64,000 nucleotides of DNA from Mycteria americana (GCF_035582795.1 NC_134373.1:29854501-29918500); one strand, 5' to 3'; positions 23,401 to 37,193 are shown, numbered from the stretch's first letter. The notes: generated by a model from the sequence alone, not told the origin. Numbers and translations: made by a program.

Positions 23401-26400
23401 TGCAAAAATATTGGTCTACAAAATGAGGCCCCAAACCCTGACTTATTCCTTCCTTAACCAAGCTCCCACTACAGTACTGTAAATGTTATCTAGGGAGTTA
23501 GAGATTTGTTCTTTCACCCCTATAGCACCATCACTTTTTTCCTTCCCTAAGTCTCCTACTCCGCAAGCCCCCACACTTTGCCCTGTGCCTTTATAGAAAC
23601 GGCAGAAGCAATAAACTTTCATTTCCCTCTACAAACATTATGAAACTGCTTAATTATTAAAATGTCTGTGTTGTTTCACTGGAGGGAAAAAGTCAAGCCC
23701 TGCATGTTCTAATTGTTTGTTTTCTTCTCAGTTTCCTTGGCATAGGGTTCTTCCTTTTTTTTTTTAAGCTTAAACAAACATTTCTCCAGAGTCAGCATTC
23801 AAAAAGTTCCTGGTGAATTAAACTGGTTGAGGCTCACCAACTTGAGTCTTTCAATAGAGACGTGATGAAGGGAGGTGGTCTCATTTTATGGTCATGTCTG
23901 TAGGACATGTCCCATGAATCTCTGGAACTGGAATAATGCAGATTGCCATTTAAATCCCAAGAGTTACAGTCAAAAACCTTCCTGAATCTGTAGCTGAGCT
24001 ACAAGCAATGTGTTGCAGAAAGCATTTTCTAATCAAGACTTAGCTAATGCTGTAATAACCTGTGGCTCAGAAGATCTTTGTGGTTGCCAGGCCCTAGAAT
24101 GGGGCTCTCTGCACAGAGGCAGCTGCGCAGGGAGGCAGTGCAGACAGGGCTGCCTCCCCACACCTCGCCACGAGCACACCTTGCAGCAGTGATGCAGTAT
24201 GTCAACTCCTCTCTGGAGAAGCAGCCTCCTGCCAAAGAGCACGGGCTCTTACCTCCTGCCCCAAACCTCTCCTGCCCATGCTGGGAGCTGCCCGCAGGAG
24301 CTGTAGGCAGGAGAGAGCTCTCAGTTCCCTCTCTTGATGAAAGCTGCCAGCACTACGGTTGAGCCTCCCTCTCTTTCTGGATTTTCAAGGCTCCTCAGGC
24401 TGTGCCCCAGAAGATGGGCAGCACAAACATGGCCACTCCAGCATACCTGAAGCCACCGTGCAGGGGATCTGAGCATGTTTCATGGCTCTGGCCCATGCGT
24501 CAGCCAGCCTGGGAGGGGTTCCAGACACGCATAATGGCCAAAGTCCTTTTTCAGCCTGGAGAAAGTTGGCTTTGTGAAAAGTGTCCAGTGAAACCTGGAC
24601 ATATGGTGGCTTTAGCCATAGAGAACTTCATGTGCATAATCTGCCTTCCTGCACTTCTGTCAGTGACAGCTGGGAGGTCACTGTAATTATCCTGAATTTA
24701 GATGCTGAGCGGCAGTGAGCACTTGTCTGTTTGGAGGAAGTGAGAAAATTTGTTTGCAAACGGCTTGTAGCTTAATGTCTTCAAAGTGTGCCTGCCCTTT
24801 CTTGCTTATAAGGACTGTGCACTGGGAGATCAGGCAGAGGATTAATGAAGTGGACACTCATCTCCTCATCTACCTGAGGTTTTGTTAAAGCTGAGTCAGT
24901 AAACCCGATTAGTTGGCGGGATGTCCAGGCAGGATTACTTTGGGATTGGCAATAGGCTGGTAAAGAAATGCTGGGCATGCCTCTCCTCCTCTGTCAGGGC
25001 TGCGAGTTCCGTTTCGTGCATGTGGGATGTGGTGTGACGAAGAGGCTAGTCCACGAGGGAGGTTGTCAGCAGTAAGTGGGATGAGATGGGTTACTCTCTA
25101 AGCTACGAGGAAAAAGAGAAGGGAGGTCGCTTTGTTCTCTCTTTGCACTGTTTGCTTGCTATTTTATCAGAATTGCAGACCCCTTCTCTATTAAAGAATT
25201 ATTTATCTGTACTCTAACCTGGACTGTTGATAAGACTGGGGAATTTTAAATTAGAGAGAGTCATGCTAGAAGGGTTCACACAGTTTCCCAAATTTCTGCA
25301 TGACAGCTAAGTCCAGTTCAGTTATTTATCAAGTAACACCCAAAAGATGCTAAAAGAAGCCCAGAAGGATCCAGATTTAAAGGCAAGAAGACGATGGAGT
25401 TGTCCTGGTCCTACCTACCAGAGGCAGAGCATATCATCCTGTGTGCACTACTCAGGTTATAGCAATGCAAATTTTTCAGGACCAAGAAGCATGGTGGATG
25501 GTGGCAATCAGAGTGGGAAGTGCACAGCGTGCACTTCCAAGTACATCTCTCAAAACTAGCTTTTGTGTTGGTTATTTCCTTGGAGGAGCTAAGGCGACTG
25601 ACACTATGACAAGACAAGTCAGAAGGCTGCGTTCACAGTAGGCACCTCAGTGTTTCATGAGCAACTCCCAGGGTGACAGTTTGCAGAAGGACTTAGTGTA
25701 CCCAGGACTTTCTCCAAATAATGATTAGGCTTTCCAGGAAAGTTCAGTTATCCAGAGTACATACAAAAGCGTGGTGTAGTGATCTGCGTGAAAGGACATG
25801 GCAATCTGCTTCAGAATTTTTCCTTACAATGTCCAGCACCTTCCGACAGACAGAATTGGAGCTTCCTACCTAGGTTTTACTCTGCTCCTACTCACAGTTA
25901 CTAAAGATCCTTTGAAGTAGGTAATCTTACCTGCTCTCAGCTGTGCACGCTTACTGTGCAAGCAAGGTACTGTAACACAGAGCAGCAGGATGGCAGAGAG
26001 GAGGAGTTTTTTTCACTTTTGACTTGTTAATGACCCATACAGCTAATTTCAGTCATTTATATAATTGTGTTTAGACAGAATGTGTTGATGTTTTGCTCTC
26101 TTAAACCCAGAGGACATTTGTAGGATCTGCTAAGACTCTATTTCAGTACTTTACCAATGCTTGAATGAACTCTCTCATAATGACTCCCAGAGTACTGTGC
26201 AAAATCAGAAGAATCCCCTCAAACCATTTGCCATCCTCTGTCAAAGAGAGGTATTTTCCACAAAATCTGGAGGGGTACAGAACTGTAAACAACTGATTTA
26301 TAGCGAACTAGAGTTCCTACTTGGGGATGGAGGAGAGGAAGCTTTCTGGGTTAGTGCAAAGCTTTAGAAAAGAGAGGAGAGAAACACAGCTCTCTACTGA

Positions 26401-28944
26401 TGTCTTCCCACAACACTCCCTGGAGGAAAGTATCATTTATGAAGCACTGAGCCTGCAAATTAAATGAGCTATGTTGTGTGATCTGTGCATTCAAGAATGG
26501 GGTCACTTCTTACATGATACATGTGATGCCGCAGGCTGCTCTTAGAGAAATAAGTGACACTCCTGGACTAAAATGGTTCAGTGTTTCTGCTGTCCAGGTC
26601 TTGCTATTGTGCAGATATTAAAGGATGGAAGAGGTATGGGATACACTGTTTATTGTGCACTGCAGAGAAGCTCCTCCCAGTCACACAGGCAAGTTTAAAG
26701 CTAAATTGAAATGAAAAGCAATTCATTTGAATAAAGAGAAATTAAAGATTGCAAAAGAGAACACTTCCCAGACAAAGCTGCTGAGGCAAATGATTTCATC
26801 ATCCTTGGAAGCAGAAGGTCACTTGGGAAAAGGCGAGTGGAAATTAGTGAAGAGTGTCTGTCCCACAGCCCTTGAAAAATGGCAAGGGACAGAGTTCTGC
26901 CAGCTGCCCTTTCTCCCTTCCTGCCCACAGGGGATGCTCTGGTAGCAAGCTGAAGCCTTTCTCCTAAGAATAATTATCAGGTAGAAACCCCTATGGACTG
27001 CTCCAATTTCCTTAACTACAACTAATCAGGTCCCTCACTGTGTAAGTGCATAAGACGCTGTCACTGGAGGTGACAAAATGAAACCACCCCTGGAGAACTG
27101 ACAGGGCGAAGCCCATGCTGGTTTTGGCCAGCTTGTGCTCCACCCTGCTCTCTCATCACACGCGCTAGTCAACGGCCATGCCACAAGCAGATAAAATTCT
27201 CTTAACCACTAACTGGGAAACGCAGGGATACCTTTTCCTGTTGCCTGGACCATAAGGCACCAGCAAATCTGGCAAGGAAACTCTGGTCTGCTGGTGCCTC
27301 TTCTAGCAGTGCCATATGAAAACCCTCCAAAAGGTGGAGGGTTAGAACTACCTCTTGCTACTGCTGCCTGTTTTCGGAGGGCAGGTGCCCAGGGCTGGCT
27401 GGCAGCTGATGGAAACGGGCACGTGTGGTACAGAGCCCAGCAGCCGGTGCTGCAGGGAAGGGGTCACTTGTGCAGGGGACAGGTAAAACGCCAATGGGTC
27501 GGTTGGAAGAGAGAGATGGCATGTGTGCGTTAAAGGGTGACTGAAGTGGGAGAACTTTTTAAATCATCATAAGGCATTTCCCCCTGAACAGAAGTTCTTC
27601 GCTGAGCAGAGGAGATGGAGATGGAACTCAGGACAAATTTTGAAACCATTCTTGTCCATAACAATGCAACAATAACGAGGTGATCGTATTTCTTGTCATG
27701 CTCCCCTCCATGAGGTGGGTGATCTTACTTGGTCCACCGACTGTTTGGAGCCTTGTGTCTAACATTGGCTGAAAGGTGTTCAGGGCTCTGAACACATCAG
27801 GCTGTTGCATAAAGTCCCTAGCTACTTTAAACTATTATTAATTCAAGACCAGCATGAGGAAGAACTGAGGTCAGTCTGTTTTTCAAAAGGAAAAAAGTCT
27901 CTTTACCTGGACAAGTCTAAGCAGATCACCCTTCTGCTTAGAGAAGGAGAGTAAAACCCAGTTTAAGTAACTGAAGAGCACACGCAGTCCTAGTGACCTC
28001 CAGGGAAAGATTTTGAATTGAAACTGGTCTATGTGTCATTTATCCAGAACTGATTATGTCAACACAAATGCACTTAATTTTCTCTGCTGCTCTTCAAAAT
28101 ATCTCTTTTAATTACCTTGGTTTGAGATAGCATTTGATAGCATCTAACAGCTGAACAATCCTGATCGTCACCTCTGATTACAAGAGACTAGACAGGGTGG
28201 GAAACTTGAAGTTTTGCCTTATTTGCTTTAGAGCTTTTACTCTTTTTATGCTTGATCCAAAGCCCACTGGAGTCCAAACGAAAGTTTCCATTTCTTTTAG
28301 GCTTTAGTTCAATACCTTTGCCAATAGCCATTTAGTCACAGCCTGACTGCTAGCATATGTAATCAAAACAAGTCTTGCAACTAGACGCTAAACAGTATTT
28401 GTGGACAGCAGGGGCTCAGCACAGACTTTCAAGCTGGAGAATGAGGCTCTCTAGGTCACTCCTGAGGTACTTTGGCAGGGTAAAGACGGTGGCATGAGTG
28501 CTCAGCTGGTGTTGTCGGTCTGGCACGATTTGTCCAGACAGACTGATTCTAAACAACCTGAAGGCAGCAAACTTTCCCCTAACAAACCCATTCTGATATT
28601 CCTTGCCTGGACCTACAATAACTTGGGAATGCAGGTTGTTAGAGCTGAGGCATGTAGACTCTGAAAAACAGAAAGCTTTTTTTTTTGTCCACTGCAGCCA
28701 GGTTTTGTTACAGCCATTTAAATGGATTAACTCCTACACAGACAACGTTGGTTGCTCTATTTATTTCCCCCCCCTGTTTTCATGTGTATTAACTCACTCC
28801 CTGCAATCCCAGTGGAACAGAAATCAAGCATCTCCTCATTAAAATTCAGAGCTATTAATTTTGGCATCCTCTGTGCAATAAGCAGCTTTACTTCAGATTG
28901 CACATTGCCTACATTTTGCACCATAGACAGCTTTACATAATAAA
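17481..28944. other. Intergenic, no gene recognised
   Basis: Unique-looking, mostly AT-rich sequence with one probable old repeat at 23.24-23.33 kb. No frame above about 135 codons and no RNA gene seen. Confidence 0.55.
23238..23330. repeat. Probable ancient amniote interspersed repeat
   Basis: Contains TTCCCATTCACGTCAGTAAA and TTCCCATTGATTT followed by GAGTCAGAATTGCACAATCC. This resembles the widespread reptile/bird repeat pattern (CCCATTGACTTCAATGG, then GAGTAAGGACTGCAGGATC). The family name is not determined. Confidence 0.4.
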
Positions 28945-30994
28945 GCAAGAAATATAGCGGTCAAGTAGAGGCAAAGAAAAGATGAAAGGACCAGGTTGAA
29001 CTAGCCAGGTTGAGAGCTCTGGCTAGAACTCAGGAAAAAGAGGAGAGTCTATGACCTCTGGAAGAAGGGGCAGGCAACTCAGGAGGACTACAAAAGTGTA
29101 GCAAGGCTGTGCAGGGAGAAAATTAGAAGGGCCAAAGCTGAGCTAGAGCTCAATCTGGCTGCTGCTGTAAAAGACAACAAAAAACACTTCTTCAAATACA
29201 TTAGCAGCAAAAGGAGAGCTAAGGAGAATCTCCAGCCCCTAGTAGATGGGGGAGGGAACACAGTGACCAAGGATGAGGAAAAGGCTGAGGTACTTAATGC
29301 CTTCTTTGCCTCAGTCTTTAATAGCAGGGCCAATTGTTCTCTGCGTACCCAGCCCCCGGAGTTGGAAGATAGGGACGGGGACCAGAATGGAGCCCACATA
29401 ATCCAGGGGGAAATGGTGAGTGACCTGCTGCACCACTTAGACACTCACAAGTCTGTGGGGCCTGATGAGATCCACCCGAGGGTACTGAAGGAGCTGGCAG
29501 ATGTGCTCACCAAGCCCCTTTCCATCATTTACCAGCAGTCCTGGCTAACTGGGAAGGTCCCTGCTGACTGGAGATTAGCAAATGTGACACCCATCTACAA
29601 GAAGGGCCGGAAGGAGGACCTGGGGAACTACAGGCCTGTCAGCCTGACCTCGGTGCCGGGGAAGCTGATGGAGCAGATCATCCTGAGTGCCATCAGACGG
29701 CATGTAGAGAATAACCAAGGGATCAGGCCCAGCCAGCATGGGTTCGGAAAGGCGGGTCCTGCTTGACCAACCTGATCTCCTTCTACGACAAGGTGACCTG
29801 CCTAGTGGATGAGGGGAAGGCTGTGGATGTTGTCTATGTAGACTTCAGTAAAGCCTTTGACACGGTTTCCCACAGCATTCTCCTGGAGAAACTGGCTGCT
29901 CATGGCTTGGACGGGTGTACTCTTCGCTGGGTGAAGAACTGGCTGGATGGCTGGGCCCAAAGAGTGGTGGTGAATGGAGTTTACTCCAGTTGGCGGCTGG
30001 TCACAAGCGGTGTCCCCCAGGGCTCTGTGTTGGGGCCAGTCCTGTTTAATATCTTTATCAATGATCTGGACGAAGGGATCGAGTGTACTCTCAGTAAGTT
30101 TGCAGATGACACAAAGTTGTGCGGGAGTGTTGATCTGCTTGAGGGTAGGAAGGCTCTGCAGAGGGACCTGGACAGGCTGGATCGATGGGCTGGGGCCAAT
30201 TGTATGGGGTTCAACAAGGCCAAGTGCAAGGTCCTGCACTTGGGCCACAGCAACCCCATGCAATGCTACAGGCTTGGGGAAGAGTGGCTGGAAAGCTGCC
30301 TGGTGGAAAAGGACCTGGCCATGTTGGTTGACAGCCGCCTGAATATGAGCCAGCAGTGTGCCCAGGCGGCCAAGAAAGCCAATGGCATCCTGGCTTGTAT
30401 CAAAAATAGTGTGGCCAGCAGGACTAGGGAAGTGATCGTGCCCCTGTACTCGGCACTGGTGAGGCCGCACCTCGAATGCTGTGTTCAGTTTTGGGCCCCC
30501 CACGACAAGAGAGACATTGAGGTACTGGAGCGTGTCCAGAGAAGGGCAACGAAGCTGGTGAAGGGTCTGGAGCACAAGTCTGATGAGGAGCGGCTGAGGG
30601 AACTGGGGTTGTTTAGCCTGGAGAAAAGGAGGCTGAGGGGAGACCTTATCGCTCTCTACAACTACCTGAAAGGAGGTTGTAGAGAGGTGGGGGTCGGTCT
30701 CTTCTCCCAGGTAACAAGTGATAGGACAAGAGGAAATGGCCTCAAGTTGCACCAGGGGAGGTTTAGACTGGATATTAGGAAATTTACTTCACTGAAGGGG
30801 TTGTCCAGCATTGGCACAGGCTGCCCAGGGAAGTGGTTGAGTCGCCATCCCTGGAGGTATTTAAAAGACGTTTGGATGAGGTGCTTATGGACATGGTGTA
30901 GTGGTGGACTTGGTAGTGTTAGGTTTATGGTTGGACTTGATGATCTTAAAGGTCTTTTCCAACCTATATGATTCTGTGATTCTGTGATTCTGTG
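28945..30994 (+). mobile_element. CR1 LINE retrotransposon, 5'-truncated, with intact 3' end
   Basis: The element holds the linker between endonuclease and reverse transcriptase, the whole reverse transcriptase, a short 3' UTR, and three perfect ATTCTGTG units (30971-30994), the hallmark 3' terminus of avian CR1. The 5' boundary is approximate: recognisable CR1 coding begins around 28990-29014, and similarity fades near 28945. No poly-A tail is expected for CR1. Its 3' half is nearly identical to the inverted copy at 40550-41097, so both belong to the same relatively young subfamily. The copy cannot move by itself because the frame is broken and the endonuclease is missing. Confidence 0.95.
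29014..30900 (+). pseudogene. CR1 ORF2 remnant: reverse transcriptase with frame breaks
   Basis: The frame is open from 29014 to about 29745 and carries the usual CR1 pre-RT region and RT fingers. One base is missing between 29745 and 29746 relative to the CR1 pattern, so the first frame stops at 29766. The continuation (from about 29763) carries the catalytic motifs: DFSKAFDTV (motif A, Asp at residue 27 of that frame), [11 protein letters not shown] (motif B, 82-92) and FADD (motif C, 113-116). A second break lies at 30783-30785, where a run of three T replaces the four T of the 40.55-kb copy. A further shift near 29009-29013 separates the more decayed upstream part. All catalytic aspartates are present, but the frame is not continuous. 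Confidence 0.9.
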
Positions 30995-31950
30995 AACTTT
31001 TCAAGCACTGGCTTTTTTTGGGTAGGCGATAGGCCAGGACTACATTGTCCTTGTGGTCGTTATTAACAGAACAGGGTTTTTAGGTTCAGAGTTTTTATTA
31101 GATGCTTTTCCCTCCATTAACAATAGTAAACATACAATTGAGGTCTTGATTTTTGTGTAAAATGATTAACTAGCCACTGATCACATCCTTAGAAATAGTC
31201 CTTAGTGTTTATCAAATATGCAGGTTAGAAAGGAAACAAGACTTAGGTGGCCCAGATCATGAGAGGAATCACTTAATTTGGGAGAGAGAGAACTTGCTAG
31301 TAAATCAAATGTCTGTTTTGGAAGAAAGGGAAAACACAGAGAAGAAACTGTATGTTTAGTTTTTTCCTATTTTGCTGGTCTTTGTGCAAATGAAGCTTTT
31401 CTTACTGCTCCTGACATTACATTACTATGGATAGGCTTGGAGCACAAACAGGTTTGTTGATTTTTTTTTTTTCTTTTCCCTGGGCTACAGTTTCTGTCTG
31501 TATGCGTGTTCCCATGTAAACTGTTCATTCTAGTTGCTCCTTTGCGTGAAGCAAAAATAAGTAACTGAACGGTTTGCAACTGTACTTAGTAACAGTCTTC
31601 CTGTCCTGTAACTCTTCAGTCGATGAAATATTGACATCTGTGTGCAGCAAATCAGAATATCAAAGTGATCTGTAAACTAACATCAGCTCTTGCTGGTTAC
31701 AGTGCTGTTTTGTAAGTTCTCCTAAACTTAAATCATTCTCCTGTTAACTTTGTATGAAGAAATGATGTGACAGAAATAGATACATTTACTAAAACTTTAT
31801 TCTGTTTTTGAACTGAGGACACCATGACTCATTCTCACCTGGTTCTTAGATGTCATCACTCATCTGTGAAGCTGCTCTCTGAAAACGACTTGGATATCTG
31901 TTGCACTGATATGGCTGCTCTCAACTTTGCTTTTAGCACTAAATTATCTA

Positions 31951-32670
31951 TGGCAAGCTAACCAATAAGTAGTTATCATAATATATGGTAAGTTTTCCTT
32001 TGTCTTTACGGATAAGATGGACTGCTTCTCCAAATGCAGCTTCCAGCTTTTTGATTGACTCTCCAGTTTCTTGGCTCCCATGTGATTCTCCAGATGTAAC
32101 ATGTGAGATCAGCCACTCTTATCAACCCCAGATTAGTAGGGAGAATAATTCTGATGAATGCAAACCATTCTTGGCATTTAACAATTTCTGTTTCAGAACG
32201 TGGATTATCAGTTTCACAGTCTTCTGAAGTGTTATCCCTGTGTCTTCCCTTGTGATTTGTGATATACAAATGCAAACTACTGTGATAATAAGCTTTTGCA
32301 GGCGTAGTCTAACAATCGCAAGGTTCCTGCCTTGCATACTCTTTGTCATGGTATTTCACACTTGTTCATCTGCACGTAGTATGTTATCCTCACCATATTC
32401 CACAGACCTTCTCAGCCCCTTGTTTTTATTTTTTCCTTGGAGAATACCTTTAGTTGGGGAAAAACAACAGTTTCTACTTCAGATTCGATTAATATCTTGT
32501 GAGGAGACTTGAAGAGGATGTACCACCCTCTTGAGGAGACCGTGATACAAACAATAACCTCTCTGAAACAAAACTGTTTTCTGTAAACCAACATACATTC
32601 CCCTTCCTAGGATGCTGGTTGGCTTGAAGTTTGTCTTGGGGATTTCATGGAAGTTTCTCCTCATGTAGAG
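31951..32670 (-). pseudogene. Possible decayed coding frame with few stops
   Basis: One minus-strand reading frame of 240 codons is interrupted only at 32479, 32356 and a double stop at 32119-32124. Around 13 stops would be expected at this base composition. The last open part (32118-31951) reads as a charged, helix-like peptide including GESIKKLEAAFGEAVHL. It has no ATG-to-stop gene structure, no recognised domain and no visible splice boundaries. It could be a degraded retrocopy or relic exon, or chance. Flanking minus-strand frames do not continue the pattern convincingly. Confidence 0.2.
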
Positions 32671-35600
32671 TTATTTGGTGGTAATGAAAGGATCCAGAAG
32701 TGGTATTGTTTATACTGTGATCATCTCTTGAACATCTCCAATGATACTGAACCTGTGGTATTTTTTCAGTATTTTTCAGTATTCAGACCTGGAATATGAT
32801 TGCAGTTTTAGGCAGCTCTTAGAGGATGACATAAATTTGTTCTGGAGTGACTGTAGGTGGGTGGCAACCAGATCTTTGGATGCTGCATCAGCTGTGTAGG
32901 TCTTCAGTGCTTATTTTGAAAGGTACCCACAACGTCTTTCTTTAGAGCTTACCTTTGCAGATGGAATGCTTATGCTTCAAGCCAGCTACAAGAAATTTTA
33001 TATAGTGTAAACTTCATCAGACATCACCAGCAACATATAATTGGAGTGGCAGTAGATGTATGAATGAACCTGATATTGTGGTATCCAGATTTCATTTTAG
33101 CAACTACCCTGAAAAAAATATTGACCTGGAAAGCTAGTACTGAAATAAAGAGATGCTAGTAAACCATGTAAACAAACCTGTATGTTCCTGATCAAACTTA
33201 TTGCTTAAACAGGAATGAGTCTCTTTGGATGGTACTGCTTTCTTTAGACTTCTAGCTGAGAGGAGATCTCTTCAAAACTTAATTCATTTGCAAGGATGCA
33301 GCACATATAGGTTGATCCAGTCACATTTAAAGCTGCAAGATGTCCAGTCTCAGAGATCTGTGCAGTCTGAAGGAAAGCTCAATAATGTTTCTTAAAGTAT
33401 TGCAAGATCCTTAAGTGACTGCTGCAATAGAAACACAGGCTGTTCAGTGGCCGAACATGTTCTGCTTTTCCCCAAGAAGAGAGTGTGGGATCAGACCCCT
33501 CCCTTCCTACACACAGACACATACCATAGTGTCAATGCAGAGATATTTCACCTGATTCAGCTGGGCAATTGGTTTATAGAGAACAGCTTTGGTTTACTGT
33601 GGCTGCTCTCTGCTTCACACACTCCTTATAAGACTTGATCAGCTCCCACACAGAAGCTGTTATTTTTCTCCAGTTAAACATACTGCCAAAGAAAAAATGC
33701 TGTGGGTTACAGCTATACATGATCCCATCTTCTCATTATGACCTTTTCTTAAGTATTTTAACTATGACTTTCTGACTGGGAAAAAATTAGATGCCACTTT
33801 GAGCGTGGAAAAAATATGTGGTTAGGTAGAATTTATTTTTAAATTAGAAACTCCACAGGTTGTGACTAGGAGTCTCCAGCTCTCCAGCAAAGCACTGAGC
33901 AGACTGGCACTCAGTAGGGAAACATAAAGAAAATGTTGGATTTCCAGTGGTGATAGAAAATGATTTCTGCATTAACAGAATGTATCTTTCACTACTATTA
34001 TCAGCATGAGTCCTCTTTCCCTAGACAGTACAGATGTGGATCTGAGCTTTGGTTATAACACTGAATAAGGCCAGTCTCAAACCAATTGGGTTTCCATGAA
34101 TTCAGTATGTTCCAAATAGATCTCACTTTAACATTAAACTCGCATTTCCTCTTCATTTAATCTGGTTATTTCTATCGATAACTCTGCCACAGAACTGGTG
34201 TGTCTTTTCAGCTGACTTGAGTCAGGGTGGAATCTGTGGTCTGTGCTTGTGCCAGGAGTATGTACTATTTTCATAGGCTTCAAATGCAGGAAATAGATAA
34301 TTTTCACTTAAAATATTGTGGCATCCCTGATTTGACTTCCTTCGCCCAGCCTCTCCTGGCATAATCTGATCCTTAGAGTTTAAATTACCAGGGACAGGAG
34401 ACATATCCTTGCACATCCTTACACATTGTGCACCACTAATGGACCCCAGACTTGTGCATATGCTTTATTGAGGCTATGAGGACATCCATCAGGCACTTTA
34501 GTTTCTGAGTAACTCTGCAGGTGCCAACAAATTCTAAGTTTAATAACCATGGTTTGTTTCTGAAATGTAGCCTTAGCAGGTAACAGTGCCTGCCTTGTTG
34601 GAGTTTTTGCTGTGATCTGTCAAGATTATTCAGAAATGAGTCTGAGTGCATGAAAAGTTCAGCAAATCAAAAAGATGCCTACCTGATGTTTAGATACTGT
34701 CTTTGTATTTTGCAGCTTGATAACCTGCAAAGCTGACATGTACTAGGTCTGGTGTAAAGTCATGCTCTGTTGAGAACAAGTGGAAAAAATTAATTGCACT
34801 TCATCTCCAGTATTCAACCATGCTACCATTCTGCTTTCCTTAAACAAAGCACATATTTCCAGTTCTTTGGGCACTGCACCTATATCAACACTCTCAGTTA
34901 GTGCTTATATCAGAATACTGTATGTGTTACAGCCAACATTTCTGATTCATAGATAGATACACTTATTCCTAGAACTTTTATGTTGTCTTGTTCCAGATAT
35001 GTCTTGTTCCATGTATCATTCTAGCTATGCATAAAATGGAATATTTAATAATAATCCCCATCATGGTATTTCCACTGAAGAGAAATCCTCTGAACGCAAT
35101 TGTGCTCTGCCTCCCAGTCTTGCCAGTAAGAGCTAGGACCAAGCCTATCTCTGCACCAGGATTATAAGCATTTTAAAATTTTGTTCCACAATACAAAACA
35201 GAATCCAAAGACCTGGTCCACAGAGTCTCTGCTCCCTGACCCTCTCCTGCCAGAAGAACCTATGTTCTGTTTGTACCTTCCACAGCTATTAATGAGATAG
35301 GAAAATATATCCTTATCTGCAGTGAGTCTTGGAAGGTCATAGTGTTTGCAAAGTACTCCCACCATGGAGCAGTGCTCAGTGACCACCTAGGCTGATTGAC
35401 TCTGAAACAGCCCCAATTTCTGCTTGCTGTCAAATAGCATTACCTTTACAGTAAGGATATCAGGAACTGTAAATATTATCAAGGTTAGAGAGTATGATTA
35501 ACTCTGTTAAATATTATAGCATTGCCTCTAAGAATTGGCTACCTCCCCTTCCGAAGACATGCTTCTTCCAGTTCTGAAGGGAAATAGTGCTAATTAGCTG

Positions 35601-37139
35601 TATTATGAAGACATGTGACATCTTAATTCACTATAGCTACCTTCCTTTCACTACAGGTAGCTAATTGCAAGACCATAGCTCTTGAAAATAAAGACTATAT
35701 TAGTTATAGACAATGCACAATCATGCTTGGTTACAAGTTTGGCTCATATGCACTGTCAAGAAATCCCAGGCTAGACAATGAACTTATGTTTGTGAGTTTT
35801 GTTCTGATTTTGCCAAATGGTATCACAGTGATGTCTGTAATACGACTAGACCCTAATGCAATTTAAAATGCAATATGGTATAGGGTCTGTCTGCACAATG
35901 TGGATAGACCCGAAGCAGTTTTAAATAGCAGTAGAATACATGCAGGACCACGGAGTTCAGCATGAATTGATTTGCCCGGAATCTGTAAGTGGTTTTGCTT
36001 CTTAGCTCTCTGCCGTCGGTATCCAGATTTTCCACCAGCATCCATGTTAACCTGGATACGTGTCTGTTAGCCTCAGCAGATTGCAAAGTTCTTTCAGATC
36101 AAGGATTTTTTTATGATTATACTTCAGGAGTCCTGTTTGAGAGAGGATTTTCTCTTTTACTGCACAGGATGCTCACTCTTTATCATCAGCTTCTGGTACA
36201 TCCAGCTAGACCTGAGGGAGGTTGTGCAATTAGTCCCAGGATCTGAAAATGCAGTAGCAAAGTGATAAAAACACAATCACCTGCATGTTTTCCCTTTCTC
36301 ACATCTGCCACCACAAAGAGCTCGCCCGAGTTTTAGGCGGATCTGGACCAGCAGAGGAATACTTCAAAATGTAATGCCAAGGGTATTTGAGTGGAAACAG
36401 AAGTCAGTTCCACAAAGTCATGTAGCCAGCCAAGTGCCTCACAGCCTCTTTGCTGCCTTCTAAAACACTAGCTTTTGATCCCTGACCGATTCTGAGCTGT
36501 AGTACGTTGAGAAGAAAATATCTTCCCAGCTCCTCTAAAGACTCCTTTTTTTACTTTGATTGCTTTGATCTATATACCTGCCAATCCCAACAACACAATT
36601 AGCCATCTTTTCACTCCTTCTTCAACACTGGGGTTTGAAGGTTTGATTTGAGACCAGAAATAGAATTCCCTGTTCTATTCCCACAGCTGCATTTCTGAAT
36701 GCTCATCCTTTACTGTACTTGTCTATATATCACCTCTCTTGAGAGGGCAGCACAAGGTATGTATTTAAGAACATATGGATGCCCCAAGAATAAGATAAAT
36801 AGTTGGGCATAGATCACCTTTTTCTACAGAAAAGGCTTAACAAGGAGACAGGAAGCTTTTTATCCTACTACTTTTTACACATGGCTTTGATTATCAGCAT
36901 AAGACTGGCAGAGCTTTTGGCATTCCAGCCAAACCTTAATGGAAGGGAAAATGTGGATTCTAACCTGTGCTATCTGAGCTCATAGCAAAATCCTAGAGCA
37001 CAGGCAAAAATTGCAGTTGTATCCCACATCTGCTGAACAATGTGAATGTTCCATCTGGGATGGAACTATAAAAGGAGCAGTGGGAATGGGACATACAAGG
37101 AAATATTATCATTATTGGCTGATATCTTCTGTTTTCAGC

Positions 37140-37193
37140 AACTGAAATTGATGAGATCTCTACAGGAACTGAAGTTGCTGAGATCTCAACAGC
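37140..37193. repeat. Imperfect tandem repeat, two 27-bp units
   Basis: AACTGAAATTGATGAGATCT.. at 37140-37166 is followed by AACTGAAGTTGCTGAGATCT.. at 37167-37193, with about 22 of 27 positions shared. The unit length is a multiple of three, but no solid reading frame is present on either strand. Confidence 0.75.

Noticed and set aside
29802..30752. 316-codon minus-strand frame
   Set aside because: Antisense shadow of the CR1 reverse transcriptase.
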